Shown here: one piece after another, positions 13,701 through 27,500 of the stretch
How the letters are laid out: the number at the start of each line of letters is the position of its first letter
Position numbering within the stretch: position 1 is the first letter of the stretch
Position numbers and translations under genes: made by a program
Source of the DNA: Paracyclopina nana
Lineage: Eukaryota; Arthropoda; Copepoda; Cyclopoida; Cyclopettidae
Assembly (NCBI GenBank): GCA_019096065.1
Contig: JAGUCH010000003.1
Coordinates: forward strand, 7,254,001-7,318,000
Direction: 5' to 3'
DNA: 64,000 bases
Notes under the pieces: generated by a model
The model's database searches: none
The model's input: the letters and a program-made list of their open reading frames with translations, nothing else
What the model was told of the DNA's origin: nothing

Positions 13701-16700
13701 CCTTGAAATCTTGGTCAATTGAAATTGCAAAAAAGAATGAAAGAACTGAGGGAATATTGTCTGTACGACCAAATATGGTGTTCTGCTCATCTACCGAGGA
13801 AGAAGATGAAGCAGAGCTATTCGGGCTAGGTGAAGGACAAACAATCAAAGAAATTGGCTGTAAAAAGTGCTGCAGAAAATTGTTATTGCCATAGAGCAGA
13901 CATGACCTCCTCCTCTATATTTGGTCAGAGGTGCTGCAGTGCAGCTCGAAATTGAAACACTGCATGGCCCTTCTGATTCAATTTGGCCATTTAATTGCAA
14001 GCAGCTCGACTATAAACCAGGTACACTATTACCCTAGGTAGTTTTATGTCAAGCATGAAATTGCCCAGTGTGTGTGGATTTGCAATTTCTTGAATGATGT
14101 GAACTGGCGCGGCGGGTCAAGACGAAAACAATGATCGAATAAAGTTTCTCCTCGTAAAAGTGATTATTGTCATTGGAGGATGAGGAAAATTGCTGTAGTA
14201 TGCCATGGTAACGGTCAGATCATCATTCTATGGCCAACTAATTGAAGAAGAAATTGGGAGCCTCGCCATGAGTCAGGATGTCAGTTGTCTTGTCATGTGA
14301 GCTCGAGGGCAAGATTACCAATAAAAGTGAGATTTCGGCATAAAACAAACCCTAGCGTTGGCCCATTCATCCACGCACGCTAGTAGCTAACGTTGGGAAA
14401 TTGGGGCCGGGAGGACCATTCAATTAAAAGGCTCATTTGCCAAGCCCTGCCTCTTTTCCACCGCTCGGTCCACTCTTTTTAACACAGTGGGCTTGTGGTG
14501 GCGTTTTCCGACTGTGCCCCGGCGGTAATAATAATGACAATCATCATGTATAGGAGGACACGCCATCATCATCATCGCCACATCATGATGATGATTTGTG
14601 ACTGGCCTCCTCCTTCTTATTTCTCATGCACTTTCCATCCATTGATTGATAGATAGATAGCTCTCAGTCAAAATGGGCTCATTAAAAGCTCCCCAGGAAT
14701 TAGGCTGAGAAAACACTCCATTCATTGATGGGTTTATTGCAGTTGAAAGGAGATTCTTTGTGCGATTAGTAAGTGTAACCGCAAACAAAGAAGCTGGGCT
14801 AGAATGAGTTACAAACTTGCCTATCTGTGTAGCCACAAACAAAGTCTCAATGTTGGCCTCAGTGACCCAAATGCGAGGTGAGTGACACGCAAAAGATGAT
14901 GAGTCGTGATCGATTCTAAAAGGCTGACCCACAAGGACAGCTTGTGAAAGTAGTTTAGGCATTTGTGAACATACTACATCTGTGAAAAGGTGTCATTTTG
15001 TGGTGTGTTTTTCATTAGTGCACGCGCGGAGGCACCATTAGAAGTCACAAGTGTTGGTCACATAATGAAACTCAGCAGCAGCAGCAGCTACTAAAATCCA
15101 AAAGTACTACTGCTGATGGGGCAAAAGGATAACAAAGGGCATCCCCATCACAAGTGTAAAATATTTGCTTGCCTTTCGCACACGACGCATATAACGTTGT
15201 TCCCTTCACTTGAGCTCCCATATCATCCTGTTTACCAAATTTACGAATTTCAGTTCACTGACCTTTCCTACTGCATCTGCTGCTACTGCTGGCCAAGCAA
15301 AAGTTGCATTCTCAGGGATGATGGGTGAAAACTGAAAACAAGAACACCTACTCATTCCACCCCTTGCTCCTATTTGCCTTCCCATAATACTCCCAACTAC
15401 ATATTCGAGAAACTGCAACAAAAGGTCAGCGGCAGCATAAGTCATTGTCCAGTTAAGCAGCACATTTTTGTCACACAACATGGCGAACGACGACTGAGCC
15501 TGTCAACTTGGGTTAGCTCAGGTCAGTTGTTGTAATTACCTCGGTAGCAGCAGGAGCTGAGCAGCAGTCTCTCTAGAGACTTATTACAAATCGTCAATGA
15601 GCAATGGGCCAAGCATGTGTCGTGCGTTGTCCGGCACTTGAAAGATGGACACAAGACAGATTAGGCCCCTGTCCAGGAATTTCTTCAACATGGACACAAA
15701 GTTTTCGGCAAAATATCCATCAAATGCAGCTCGTGCTGCTCTAAGGAAAACGACTGCCATTGTCAACTTGGTTCTCGTCGAATCCCGCGTTTTTACACTT
15801 TTACCACAACAGCAGCAGCAGCAGACTAGAAAAGCATGCACAGAAAGAGCAACAGCAGCAGTGTGCTGCTGCATGTTCGACGCATTGAAACAAATGTACA
15901 TTTTGACACATTTTTCCTTCAACTTTGTTTTCTTTCACAACACTGATGCCTGATTCATTGCACTGTCAATGACGAGCAGAAGAAAGGCAATCATCATAGT
16001 ATAGATTTTTGAGGGGGGATATACTCTTTTTGGTCTTTTCTCCCGAATACTAGATGCATGCTGCAGCTGAGCAGGCTCGTGGTATTTATTAGCAGCTCTT
16101 AAAACTGGAGTGCAGCTAGCCTAAATGCATTTTAGCTCTTTTTAAAAGCAGCCACCCTTTTAAAAAAGGCAATAGCCTTGTGTCACCCATTGTCAAAGAC
16201 TTACGACTTTGACCAAAGGTACACGCACAGACATACAGTCTCTCTCACCTTGTTTGACCCTTCATTCACTGATTGATTTAGGTGAAAGTCAGTCCTTGAC
16301 CATTCTCGTCAGGCTCTGATACAATGGGCTGATGTCAGCTCCACGAGTCTCTTATGGGCATCTTGGTGTCACACTGGACACACATTGCATTTACGACCTC
16401 GTAAACACCGTTGATGCATCTCCCCTGACAAAAGATCTCTCTTGGTGGTTTAGGATGTCACATAATCAGTTTTGCAGCTGTTGAGATGCAAATGACCTGT
16501 AGAGGCGAACAAAAAAGGGAGCATCGATTTGCTCAGCCTTAATTTCTGCATTTATGTAATGGCTCTTTGTGTGCTGTGGACCCAGAGTCATTTGATGACC
16601 CATTAATGTCACATCACTTTCCCGGTTTTTAGGCTAGCAATACTAGAGGGCAGTTTTTCAGTAGAATTTCCAGGCTTTTGCATAGAGCAGCATTCTGGGC

Positions 16701-17149
16701 ATAGTGTTGGAATAAGTGGCGATCGACATATTAGTATGCGGCTGCTGAGGTCAATACACTTTGGCGGAATTTGGGAGAGCTAAACAAGTTAGCCGAATTT
16801 GTTGTGCAGTTGCAGAACAAGGGGTCACACACGTTCGTATAGCATACGGTTCGTACCCCGCGCGCGTGCATGCTGCAACTGTCCAAAAATATGTTGTTTG
16901 TGGCCAAAAATTCCTTGACGAGAGAACAACATGGACTATTGATGGCCGATGGACAGGATGGAATTTAGAGCATCATGGACTTGCTACTGATGAAGTTCAA
17001 GCATAAGAAGAAGCATCCGGCCATTTTGTTCAAGTGGCTCATCGTCGTCGTGACCCTTCGTGTCACTTCTTGGTTGAGCTTGAGCTGCTTCCAGCTCTCG
17101 TAGTAGTTGTGGTAAACAGGCAGCTCAAGTTTCTCCAAAAGCTAACTAA
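10707..17149. other. Non-coding tract
   Basis: It holds CAT and CAG runs and an AT-rich homeodomain-type cluster near 13190-13220 (ATTATGAATAATTAAT). The longest open frame of the whole window (12302-12871, minus, 189 codons) is here but is not recognisable. No splice-supported exon was seen. Confidence 0.55.
12582..12600 (+). repeat. (CAT)n microsatellite
   Basis: About six CAT units. On the other strand it codes for the DDDDD run inside the open frame 12302-12871, a reason to distrust that frame. Confidence 0.85.
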
Positions 17150-17587
17150 GGTCACTTTATGGGAGTTTCGAAGAAACAGATTTCCAAACCGCTATCCCCA
17201 TCATCATTGACAAAATTAGGCAAGCTGCAAGTAGGTCACACACCAAAGTGACGCCTTTTTTAACCTGCTGCAATGCATTATAAACGCAAGATCTATGCAA
17301 ACATTTACCATTAGAGTACCACGTACAGTAAATAGAGGTCATGCACGATGAACAAAACTCCTCCGCCGTTGCGATGACCTCAAGTGAAAACGTGTGAACG
17401 TGAACATTACCGGCGCGAGATTGGGTCTCCTATTCGTTTTGGATACTATATGACGAAGCACACTGGGCTTTTTCCGCGCCAAATCCACACGCTCAAAAAT
17501 ACCCTTTGAAATTGAGCATACAAGCGAAGGCTTGGAGTAGCAAATCAATGCGAGCCTTTTGGCCTTCCATAGCTCATAGTGACTTAC

Positions 17588-17784
17588 GTAGCAGTTATAC
17601 GCAGCTCGTGTAGTATGGAAATCCCGGTCATCAGATAACGCCTCTTCTTGAGACTGTGAGTGTGCGGATGCAATTTCTTACGGCTAACAAAAGCGATGAT
17701 GAGGATCATGATCACCGTGGTCATGATCGAAGCCAGGCAAAAAGGTGGTTGATCCGGTGACCCCGTAGTGGAAGATCCCACGCT
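17588..17784 (-). CDS. Candidate exon with a membrane helix and basic tail, unidentified
   Basis: A minus-strand frame reads SSTTGSPDQPPF, then a helix (CLASIMTTVIMILIIAFV), then SRKKLHPHTHSLKKRR, the order expected of a single membrane span with a basic cytoplasmic side. It runs into a consensus donor AC|GTAAGT with the last exon base at 17588; unspliced, it stops at 17584. No convincing acceptor was found for its start. Another hydrophobic minus-strand frame (VTLVCDLLAACLILSMMMG) lies at about 17180-17250. Together with the two candidates near 18.3 kb this hints at a small multi-span membrane-protein gene or its remnant. Confidence 0.17.
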
Positions 17785-18145
17785 TTAATTGACACTTTTG
17801 AAGGCTGCGAACGAGGTGATCGCTTTGCTCGCGCCTAGAGGCCACCACCATAAATCAAACAAGTTCGAATGCTTAGTGGGAATATGCAGCGTTGGCTCTA
17901 ATTATTCCCATTTTAGCTCGGCTGCGATTATCGCGGATCACGAAATCAGGTCTAGGATGAACTTGTCCAATGTACTAGAAAGTAACGAAAGATTCGATTG
18001 GTCACGGGGCTCGGTCGATTTTAGCCATGCCAACAGGCTATCCCATCTGGAGGCTGTTATTAGTGTCACGAGGTTGATCTTATGCGATATCGGATAGCAG
18101 CTTGGTTCAGTACTGTGTGTTGATGGACAAAGCCTGACCCCTGTA

Positions 18146-18327
18146 TTATGATAGGAGTTGCACGCTCCCCGCCCGATGATAATTCCTTTCAGCTTGGTCA
18201 TGATCAGAGTCTTTATGGATGCAAAACCCGCCTTCGCAATTTCGTCTGAATTGCAAACCATAAGGAGATAAAAAAGTGTTGATAATTGAGGCAAGGCCAA
18301 TTGCAGCACCAGCCAGCAGAAGTGTGG
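18146..18327 (-). CDS. Candidate exon continuing a membrane segment, unidentified
   Basis: After the acceptor TTTTCAG the frame reads ATLLLAGAAIGLASIINTFL and stays open to a stop at 18146. Joined in phase to the candidate exon at 18388-18487, it builds one uninterrupted hydrophobic stretch of about 28 residues followed by SPYGLQFRRN, typical of a membrane helix and its flank. The true 3' end is uncertain. A different frame is open from 18309 to 17938, so a further splice or a frameshift could lie here. The helix plus the N...PY...GG spacing loosely recalls clarin-type tetraspans, but that resemblance is too weak for a family call. Confidence 0.18.
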
Positions 18328-18387
18328 CTGAAAAATGCGCCAAGTGATCTTGAAGCAGCTATATGCAGAGACAAGTACATACTTTAC

Positions 18388-18487
18388 CTAGCATGTGTAA
18401 TATCAAGCATATGGGGAGGCGTGAGCCGTGCGTTATTTTCGATCGCGCGAAATGACTATGCTCAAGATCTGATATAGCAAACCGAGT
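18388..18487 (-). CDS. Candidate small exon of an unidentified membrane-protein gene
   Basis: On the minus strand an acceptor (TTTTTTCCTAG, ending at 18488) is followed by 33 open codons plus one base, then the donor CTAG|GTAAAGT. The residues begin TRFAISDLEHSHF and end LPICLILHML. Its phase 1 end joins the next candidate exon (18327 downwards) across a 60-nt intron that ends TTTTCAG. I cannot find a convincing preceding exon: an ATG at 18593 (MAEFNKGYQLAKKDD) looks protein-like but has no good donor in the right phase. It may be a decayed gene or chance. Confidence 0.2.
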
Positions 18488-18599
18488 CTAGGAAAAAATT
18501 GAGGAATGGTTTCCAAGCGCGTCATGGTTCATGGTAACCCAATGTCAAATCGTCTTTCTTCGCCAGCTGATAGCCCTTGTTGAACTCTGCCATGATGCA

Positions 18600-21500
18600 T
18601 CGTTACGATAAGTCAAGCCAACCTCATTATTTGATGATAGTCAGCAACTCACCAAGCCGAATGAAAAGTCACGAGTTTGATTTTCTCCTGAAATTCCTCT
18701 TCTTGGAGCTGCCACTGACCAAGCAGAAGCTTTTTTGCTTCTTCCATCTCAGCAGTGAAAGTTAGCAGAAATAATAATCAGGGGCAAAAGTGGATCTCAT
18801 TTCCTTCCATCTTAACCAATGATGAGCCAAACAGGCTAATCACAGAGCACGCGAGCCGTCAATTTTAGGCCCTCTGCTGCTCCTGCTAAATTCATTTATA
18901 AAATGGGGGCGCCCTCGTTAAATCAAGACGAGAAGTACACCACATTTAACTATCTAAGTGCCTTGTTTTTAGCGCTATACTACCGCTTCGTAGCGAGCTG
19001 CTGTCTCGTGATGTTTTGCAACGTGACTCAACCAAAACTCTGGACCACAAGAAGAAAAGTAGTTTCCTTTTGTGACACTTTTGCGCAATTTTCCCTGACA
19101 CCTCGACTATACACCACACCAAATCTTGCTATGCAGAACTGTGCCACTTGGCGTAATTTTTTTTGTTTTTTCCCTGGGTGTCTCGCCATTTCTTTCATTG
19201 GTAATCCGTGTAATTATGCTGCTAAAAAAGTGCCTTCCACTTGCAATGCATCAAGTCTGCTGTCGCCTTGCTACAATAAGGAGGCAAAAGGCTCTTTGAC
19301 TTTTTTGCCTACAAGCAAGGGAAAGAAAGCTCCTCGGATAAATGCAGAAAAAAGTGCAACTTCTGGCTACGCTTGTAACTAGCTAATTTGAAAGTATTTC
19401 GTTGTGGATCACCTTGGCACTGCTACAGCAGTATTTTTGGCCAGAAATTCCGAGTTGATTCATCACCTGTTCCAGAACATGGTACCATGGTGGTGGAAAA
19501 GGAAGAAATCATTTTTCTTGCATGTTGCATGACTTATGGCACTAGTGTCACTCTGTATATAGCACAACAAGATTGTAATATCCACCCATTTGCTATGTTC
19601 ACACACACACACGTGGCTTTTGTGGCCACACCTCTATTATCAGGGCTGCACCATTGCCAAGAAAAAAGTGACAGCAGTTTGATCAATAATCAACTCTAAG
19701 AGTCGTTGTAAGGGACAAATGAGCATTGCATGACCAAGGAGGATATGCTACGGCTAAACAGTGTGAAATCATATTCAGAGAGAAAGAAGCAAGGGGAAAG
19801 CATTCGTCATCGAGCCTGCCCTTTTCATGTTTCATATACTCGAAGGTATGAGCAAAAAGTCATATCAATTTGCAGCTAGCTTCTATTTGGGCCAAAATAT
19901 GCTGCTCTGCTTCGCTGTTGCTGCTCGCGCTATTCTGATAACATTTGCTAGCAGCCAGGATCTTTTTTCACTCCAGAATGCTAGCCGCAGTTGACACTAT
20001 ATAGCTTTAAACTGGAATTCCGTTGCAGTTCAAGTCCAGCGTGGCGAACTGATTTTTCGGTGAAAAATGATATTTTGACGCGCCAAAACTAGAGGATCTG
20101 TTTCTCGTCAAAACTGTTGCGCTCAGCGGAAGTCTTTTCAGCTGTTGCTGCGAGTACCAGTCAGCTGACGAGTTAAGCCGGTCGCCAAGAGATCTTGGGC
20201 AGTATAAAAGCCGGCTCTTTTTGATGATGACTTCAATATAGTGCGCGCCTGCAGGGAGCGACAACTGTTTATAATAACCTACCCTGCGTAGCTCTCAGCT
20301 TCTTAATTTCGGTCCGAGCAGCTTTACAGCGACTGGCCAAATGAACAAACAGAGCAAAGTCAAGACAGCTAGCTAAGCTATAGTAGGGGAGGCTTAGCCA
20401 TAAACAAATCTGTCGTCCAAACTGAGTTTTCTAAAAGCTTGCAGCTAGCAGCAGTAGGTCGGCATTTTTCATGAATATGATTCAGCCGAGCATGGCAGAT
20501 TGAGGCTATAGATTCGGGTCATCTTTCATTAGACTATTCAGGAAATGCAGTCACGCTTCACATGCAGCCGCACCAGTTTAATATGACTTGGACATCGCGA
20601 CGAAATCTTGCCGGCATGCGTGACCAAGGCTGCATCAGAGAGTGATTTCTCGAAATTGCAAAATTAAAAGGAAAAGCAAGATGATCAACAGATATGCTGC
20701 TAGGTCCGGACCCCTTGGCTAGCGTTTGTTGGTTCCTCTCTCACCGGCTTTGTCCATTCCAAATAATGCCCTCGGGAGGTTTCACGTGTACGCCAATGTA
20801 TAGAAGTGTGCTCTGGGGCAAGCTTGCACTTTTAAGTCCAGCAAAGCAAAGGTGAAGTTTCTCCTTTGAAGTTTTCCTCTTCTTGGCCTTTACCTTGTTG
20901 TAAGAAGTCCACCCTTGGGCGGTCAAATCCTCCCTATCTCAAAGAGTTGACCTTTTGCTTTCCCCTCAGCTTCTGCTGACTATTAATATTTGGGTCTCAA
21001 AAGAAGCCGAATTTCCTGTCTGAATGCTGCTGTTTTGCCACAAAATATTGTTTCTTTGACATTTGCTGCGTATGCTCTCTTTACCCTTTGGTCATACTTT
21101 ACATTTCACAGTGGGTAGGCTTGACATTAAAGAATCATACTAATCCAGGGAAAGCCGAAGGGAAGACAGAGCTCTCATTTTGGTTGCCTGCAGTTTTTCC
21201 ACCTTAATCCTGATGAAGATATCCTCTTTTCTAGTCAAAACTATATGTAGCAGCTAAACAGTTCAGGTCCCCCGAGGGAGAGGCAATAATTTTTTTCTCA
21301 ACTTTATTGTTCTGCAAAAAGCAGTTTAGTCTTGTTGCATTGCACCTGGACAGCATCATTCACTTCCCAATGGCCTTTTGCCCCCTAAAAGACGAAGATG
21401 AAATGTTAAATAGAACATTTTAGCTGCATTTGCTTCTAGAAAGCTGCAGAAGCTACGTTTAAAAGCAACAACTAGACAGTGGTCACCCCAACTGCTGCTG

Positions 21501-24500
21501 CTCTCACTACAAGCATAATTAAAGCTAGTTGCAGCTTTTTAGGGGCAACTTCTCCGAGAGTAGATTGATGAGCTGCTTTTTACAAAATCTCAGACTAAAT
21601 AAAACAAAACTCCTAAACTGCAGCAGCAGTGATGAATGTTCCTCGGACAAAGGCACCCCCGCGAATAGATGCAGCCTATATTTACTGCTGCATTTTACGG
21701 TCACATATTTTCTCGAAGAAGAAAAAACAGGTGCAGTAAGTCAGTACACATCGCGTGGTAACTGGCAATATTTAGGATCGTCGACGACATACGACATTAT
21801 ACTATTATAGAGCTTTCTAAATTCCATAGGAGAGCCACAGTCGCCCCGACCATATTATTATCAAGCCACTAGGCCTGAGGACACTATGAGGCGTCCCTTA
21901 CAGTCCTAAAATCAAATCCAGGATTACACTGTAAAAGGAAAATCTTCAGATTCGAAAATCAAAAAGTTTTAAGTAGAGCAAACTTAATTTCTGGTCGGGG
22001 AATAATCACAATAATCACATAGTGGGAAAAAAGTTGCTCTCCCCCATGTTGGTTGTTGGCTTTTACAGGTAGTAGCGCTCTATAGGAGCATGTGATGACG
22101 GAGATGGAAATGATGAGTAGCTTTTGAAGCTGCCATAAATCACGAAAGAGATTTTTCTAACGTGAAATTACTTTCCCAGTTTTTTTCTGAGTCCTCCTCA
22201 ACATGCGATCCTCGCCAGAAATATTGCGTGAATTGATGTCTCACTGACCCTCCTGTGGCGTCTACTGCTCTCTAATTGCTTGAATTCAACAAAAAAGTAC
22301 TCCGCTCATTCCACCATTGTGCTACTGCGAAGGGGGAATGAAAAATGAATTTCACTATAGGAAAAGAAAGCAGCTAGCTGTCATCTAATAGACGGACATT
22401 GTTTCCAGATAGTAGCCATTTTTTAATTAAGCTTGACATATTCCGTCACGATTGAAAAATTGGTCATCATCAGCAATGAACGGAACTGATTACGCACACT
22501 CTCCCTCAGCATTGAGCCCGTTAAGATTTTTTTCCATGAACTGCAGCCATTAATCATGCTGTCTCAAAACGGGCAGTCCTGTCATTTTTATCCACTTCCA
22601 CCTTTTTCCCGACAAATTGCACTACGTGCTTAATCAATATATTGAATGTCAGGTTCAATGCTGCTGGCTGCTCCAAATTGGATCTGACAAAAAATCTGAC
22701 CCCATACTACTGCGACTGACTGGAGAGCAGGTGCTATGAGCATCATCATCATGATCGGCAACGTTGATCTAAAACAAATACTTCTCACCTGAGCAAGCAT
22801 TAAATAAATAAATGGCTTATCTGAGATGACCCGCAGCAAACTGAAAGCTCCAAATACACCTGCTATGTGATACTAACTAGAGATTGTTACATATCGAAGT
22901 AACCATTACGAATCGAATTGGCAGGGCTAAATAACTGAGAGCAGCGTATCTGCCTTCTAATTTGGTGGCTACACTACCAACTGCAATCTTTATTGTGCCT
23001 CCGAAAAGGTGGGAAATTGACCGCCATCATTCGATCCATAAAAAACCTTCCCCCTTTTTCGTGGCTGTTGGGATTGCATCGAGATAGTAAAGTGTCGCCT
23101 TTATTAGCTTCAAGTGTAGTGTAGATCTGTAAAAAACAACACCTGATGGTACTTTTGATAGGGCGGGCACAGAACGTTAATTTACAAAGCCAGTATGATG
23201 CTCTTGCCAGTATAAGGGCTTTTTACAGTGGGACAGCATGTCGCTCTCTGTCTCCTCCTCATCATGGATTATTTTACAGCTGACCTTCTTCTTTTAGCAT
23301 CAATGATTCATTACTGTCTGTCTGAAAGAGCAGCTGGACTGATCGTGATCATTGGTAAAAATCAGCCAAAAAATAGGAAGCTCTGCGGCCAATGATGTGG
23401 AATATGATGTCAAAAAATCCGTATTCCATTCAAATAATATTATTCAGTTCAATAGACATGATGGACCCCTTTGGCTTTTTTATGTGGCTTTTGTGCTCAC
23501 CTTTTATTGCTATTATGCGACCACCTCCTTCTTTTCAAAAGGATTTTAGCCGCAGGTCCACCCAAAAATACATTTCTCACGATCATTTCTGATGACAAAA
23601 AGACCCACATAATAACTGACCCTGATGGAAAACGGAAACAAGCACAAACAAAGAAGGGGTGAAGGCAAAAACCGACTTTTTCCTTCTCTGCACTATCCCC
23701 GAGGCTGCTCACAGAGGGGCAAAGTGGCAGTAAAACCAAAAATGGAATTATTACTCCCTGGGCTGGGTGGCTTTGTCAAGTTACACTTATCTTAGGTCTT
23801 ATATTAGGGCAGTGTCTATAAATTGGGTTAAAAGTGCATAAAGAGATCTAACCATCTATCATCTGATGATGATGTTAAGTCCATTAACCATCCATTTACT
23901 AAAAGTAGCAGAAGCTGCCAAAGATCACCAGACTTATTCTTCAGCATCAGGATCCTTTTCAATGGATGGTAATGATGAGTCAGCTGCATCTGAGGCCCAC
24001 GTGTACCTTTATTATACAATGTACTATAGTGAGGATGAATGTACAGATCTGGACAGAAGCTATAACTATATTTCACTATGGGCAAAATTTAACCAATCTT
24101 GAAAAGAAGCGTCAATAAAACAATTTTTCCATAGTAACTACCAATTTTCTAATAATAATACAGGCACTCGTGTTTGCCCCCCAAAAAATGATGAGTATCA
24201 TATTTGATCTGGACCTGTGATCTCTTTCCCTTATTTGGAGGTGCTCTAATATGCAAAGTGAAAAGTTTTGTCTCCCATATAAAGATTTTTTATTTATCTC
24301 TGACCACCTTCCTAGAGTAGGAGGGTTAATGCAAAATGACTTGTAGCCAACTCTAGTTGATATTTTTGCAAGTCATTTGGCTTCAGTAGATGAGTGGACA
24401 AAACTTTGGTATATACAACTACTTCTCAATTGGTCAGTATGCTTCAACATTTTCCATAGAGTAGCTGAGGTAAAACTTGGCTGAAGGTTCATTCATGCTT

Positions 24501-27500
24501 GACTTTGGTTTTCTTGGTCACTTTTCGTAACAGTAGTGCTATTTTTAATGCGGTTTTTTATTCTGCTTCTCCAAAAACTGTTCATACCAGAAAAAAGGTT
24601 TTGGTTGTTACAGCTTTTTAGAATTGTACAGTAAAGCACATGAACATGCTTTTTTGGGAGAAAATATTTTGGGCTCCCATTTTGTCCCATAGCCATTGCA
24701 TTTGAAGGGCGGGAGAAAAATTTTGATGACAAGAGGCTCACTTGAAAATGTTTCCGCTCGGTCAATGGACCGCTACAGCCAAAGTAGAATCCGTTGCTGG
24801 CGACAATCCGAGATCTCTGGCGTGAAATTGGCTCCAATGTCTTCACCATCATCTAAGTTTTCCTATTCAGATTTTCGGTCATCAAAAGGGGGTGGGGTGC
24901 ACCACTTCTTGATAATCAACTCTGGAGGGACATGGCAGCATTTGTGGAAATGACTTTTGTCATTTTGTACCAAATAATTGGCTGTAATTTCCTGCCTTCT
25001 CTGCATAGCTGATGAGGTCGCACACTACTTTTTAGAGCAAATACTTATCGAGTATGTAGATCTTGGCTGAAGAAGAGAAACTTTTGAATGAATTCATTCA
25101 ATGGATGGAAGTGGGCAGCAATTTTGAGTCTTGGCCATCACGAGCATGATAATATGAAGTCTGAGACGAAAATTGGCGGTGTTCTGGCACCTCTCATGGC
25201 TACTGGAAGTCCGTCAGGTTGCATTCTAGTTCAAACGAAAAATGCATTCCTCCTGACCCTAGCAGGAGCAGCTTCCAAAATATGTCATGATTATCACCCA
25301 AGCCTGCAATTTGAACACTTCAAGAAGACAACAACGAGGGGGAAAACTCGATGATGGACGCAATTTGAAATCCAATCAAAAATCGTTGATCAGGCTTCTC
25401 CCCAATGCAATGACGTGGGTCACCATTGTGGCGCAGCATACATGAGAAATTGCGCTGAAACTGTATTTTGAATGAGTACACAAATCGGCTTTTTTCATAT
25501 GGATGTAAATGTCAGGGCTCGAAATGGAATTTAACATTCATTTTCGGTGGATGCTGGTTGCGTCACACGTAGATATTGTACTTTGATGCTCTCTACTATA
25601 ATTGAGCAAATCTTCTCTGTCAGCTCGTCTTGTTCGAATTACCCCCATTTTGTTATGCTGGATGGGAAAAACAGTGGTGACCAAGTCATGGGGAGGAAAT
25701 GGGCAAATTGACTTGGCGGTGAACTGAACATGTTCTTGGGGGAGATCTGGGGCTGCTGTAGTTGGATGAGAGTGTTCCAAATAAATGTGAGGCTCTGGCA
25801 ATGAATGACCCGAGTCACATGACCTCTGTCGACTTGATTGTGGGACTTTGGGTGCTGGGTTTTCGTGACAATGACAGGCCACAGAACTTCTCCTCCTCAG
25901 CTCTCACATATTGTGTCATCTGATGATAATAAACGTGCCTCAAGAATTTTGAAATTTGCATCTGCTCTGCCTTGATTTCCCCAGCATCATTCGGCCTTTG
26001 AGTTCTTGACCCATTTGAATTGGTCAATGAATAGGCACAATCAAGTCTGCATTCTCTCGCTTCTGCAGCAGCTCATGTAGTTGTACTACATTATGCATTC
26101 GTCGAATGTGGCCATGAATGAGTTCCTAAAAGTTTGACCAGTCATTTCCGTGCTGGAGTCGCAATAGTAGTCAAATGAATCTGTGCCTCGTCATGTGCGA
26201 GCAAAAAGTGGCGAAAAAAAAACAAAGAGCCTACGTGGTGGTGGTATAAGAAGAATTGAATTGGCAAAACCCCATATGTGTACAACTCAGCCTTATCAAG
26301 ATGCAGGCTGAATGCTGCAGATTCTGAAAAATGGCCAAGAAGAAGTTGACGTGATTGAGACGTCGCGTTTGTTGTTTGTCTGCGTGGCTGCCTCAGTCAC
26401 TCCAACAACAGCAGCAGGCTTTTGTATTCAAGAAGAAGGCAAAAGGCCAAAGATTGAGCAAAGATGACTGACCTGTCTCTGACCTGCACGCACAATGGTG
26501 ATCGAACAGCAACCACAATTGTAGGTGGGGGTTCCACCCCCCTGCATGCAGTCACACACTCACAAAATTTTGAAGAAGTCACACAAGCTACGGCTATGAA
26601 GTCTTCAGACGATGAAAAAGGCAAATTAGGAAAATAATCATCTGAATTGGTAATGATGCGTGTGGTCGGGATGTCCGGTCTCTCATCACATTTTCCCCGA
26701 GCTTGAACTCTCTCATATTTGGCAGCACCAATATTAGAGCCACAGGAAGCCTTAGGGCCAGGCCAAAGCTTAGCCACTTATAGAAGACGCGTCGTCTCAT
26801 GCAAAATAGCAGTAGTGGTGGAGAATCACGCGAGCCAACCATCTCTTATCATCATCTAATAGGATTCAATAACTGGGTACATATATCTGAGTTTACCTAT
26901 GCGTTCTTCTTCTAAAGTGGCTTGAAAGAATGGCGCCAGCATCAGCCTTGACATTAGCCAAGTTTTCTCGTCGCACACTAGCCTCGCTGCTGCTCTATTG
27001 AATGAAAATGTGCATCGTCTTTGTATGGGTATTGACGGTTTTGACAGAAACAAGACATCATTGACCGGGGCTATCTTTCTTAGTCAGTCACAAAATGCGG
27101 CATATCGCACGCCTGAATGCAGTCAATCTCCCTCGAGTCGAGAACAATGCGGGGACTTGAATGACCATATTTAAACTAAGAAGGAGAAGAAGAAGCGGAG
27201 ATGATCTGAATATCCCGACCAGAAATATGCGATGCTTCACGTCAAACTGATGTCAGGAAAGTCAACCACGGTGGTCCCCTCGCCCATATCGACATCCATA
27301 GAGTAGTGTTCAACTATGGTCCGAGGAAAACTGTCATGTTCCTGTCCATGTCACCCACAGCCACACACGCATACTGGCATGGAGCAGCAGTCGTCTCACT
27401 TTCAAAACCATTAATCAAACATTCACCACCACGTAGAGCAATCGCATTGTTTTTTGGCCATGGTCAGCAGGCCGCAGGAATTTACCTAAGGTGCTGAAGC

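Noticed and set aside
16840..16870. GGTTCGTACCCC, resembling a tRNA T-loop
   Set aside because: No matching acceptor, D or anticodon stems around it on either strand.
18903..19382. 159-codon plus-strand frame
   Set aside because: Cys/Phe/Tyr-rich composition typical of frames in AT-leaning non-coding DNA; no splice support and no known family.
20203..20235. TATAAAAG with an initiator-like TTCAATA about 32 bp downstream
   Set aside because: Spacing is right for a promoter, but about two such octamers are expected by chance in this window, another lies at 2442, and only a 12-codon frame follows.
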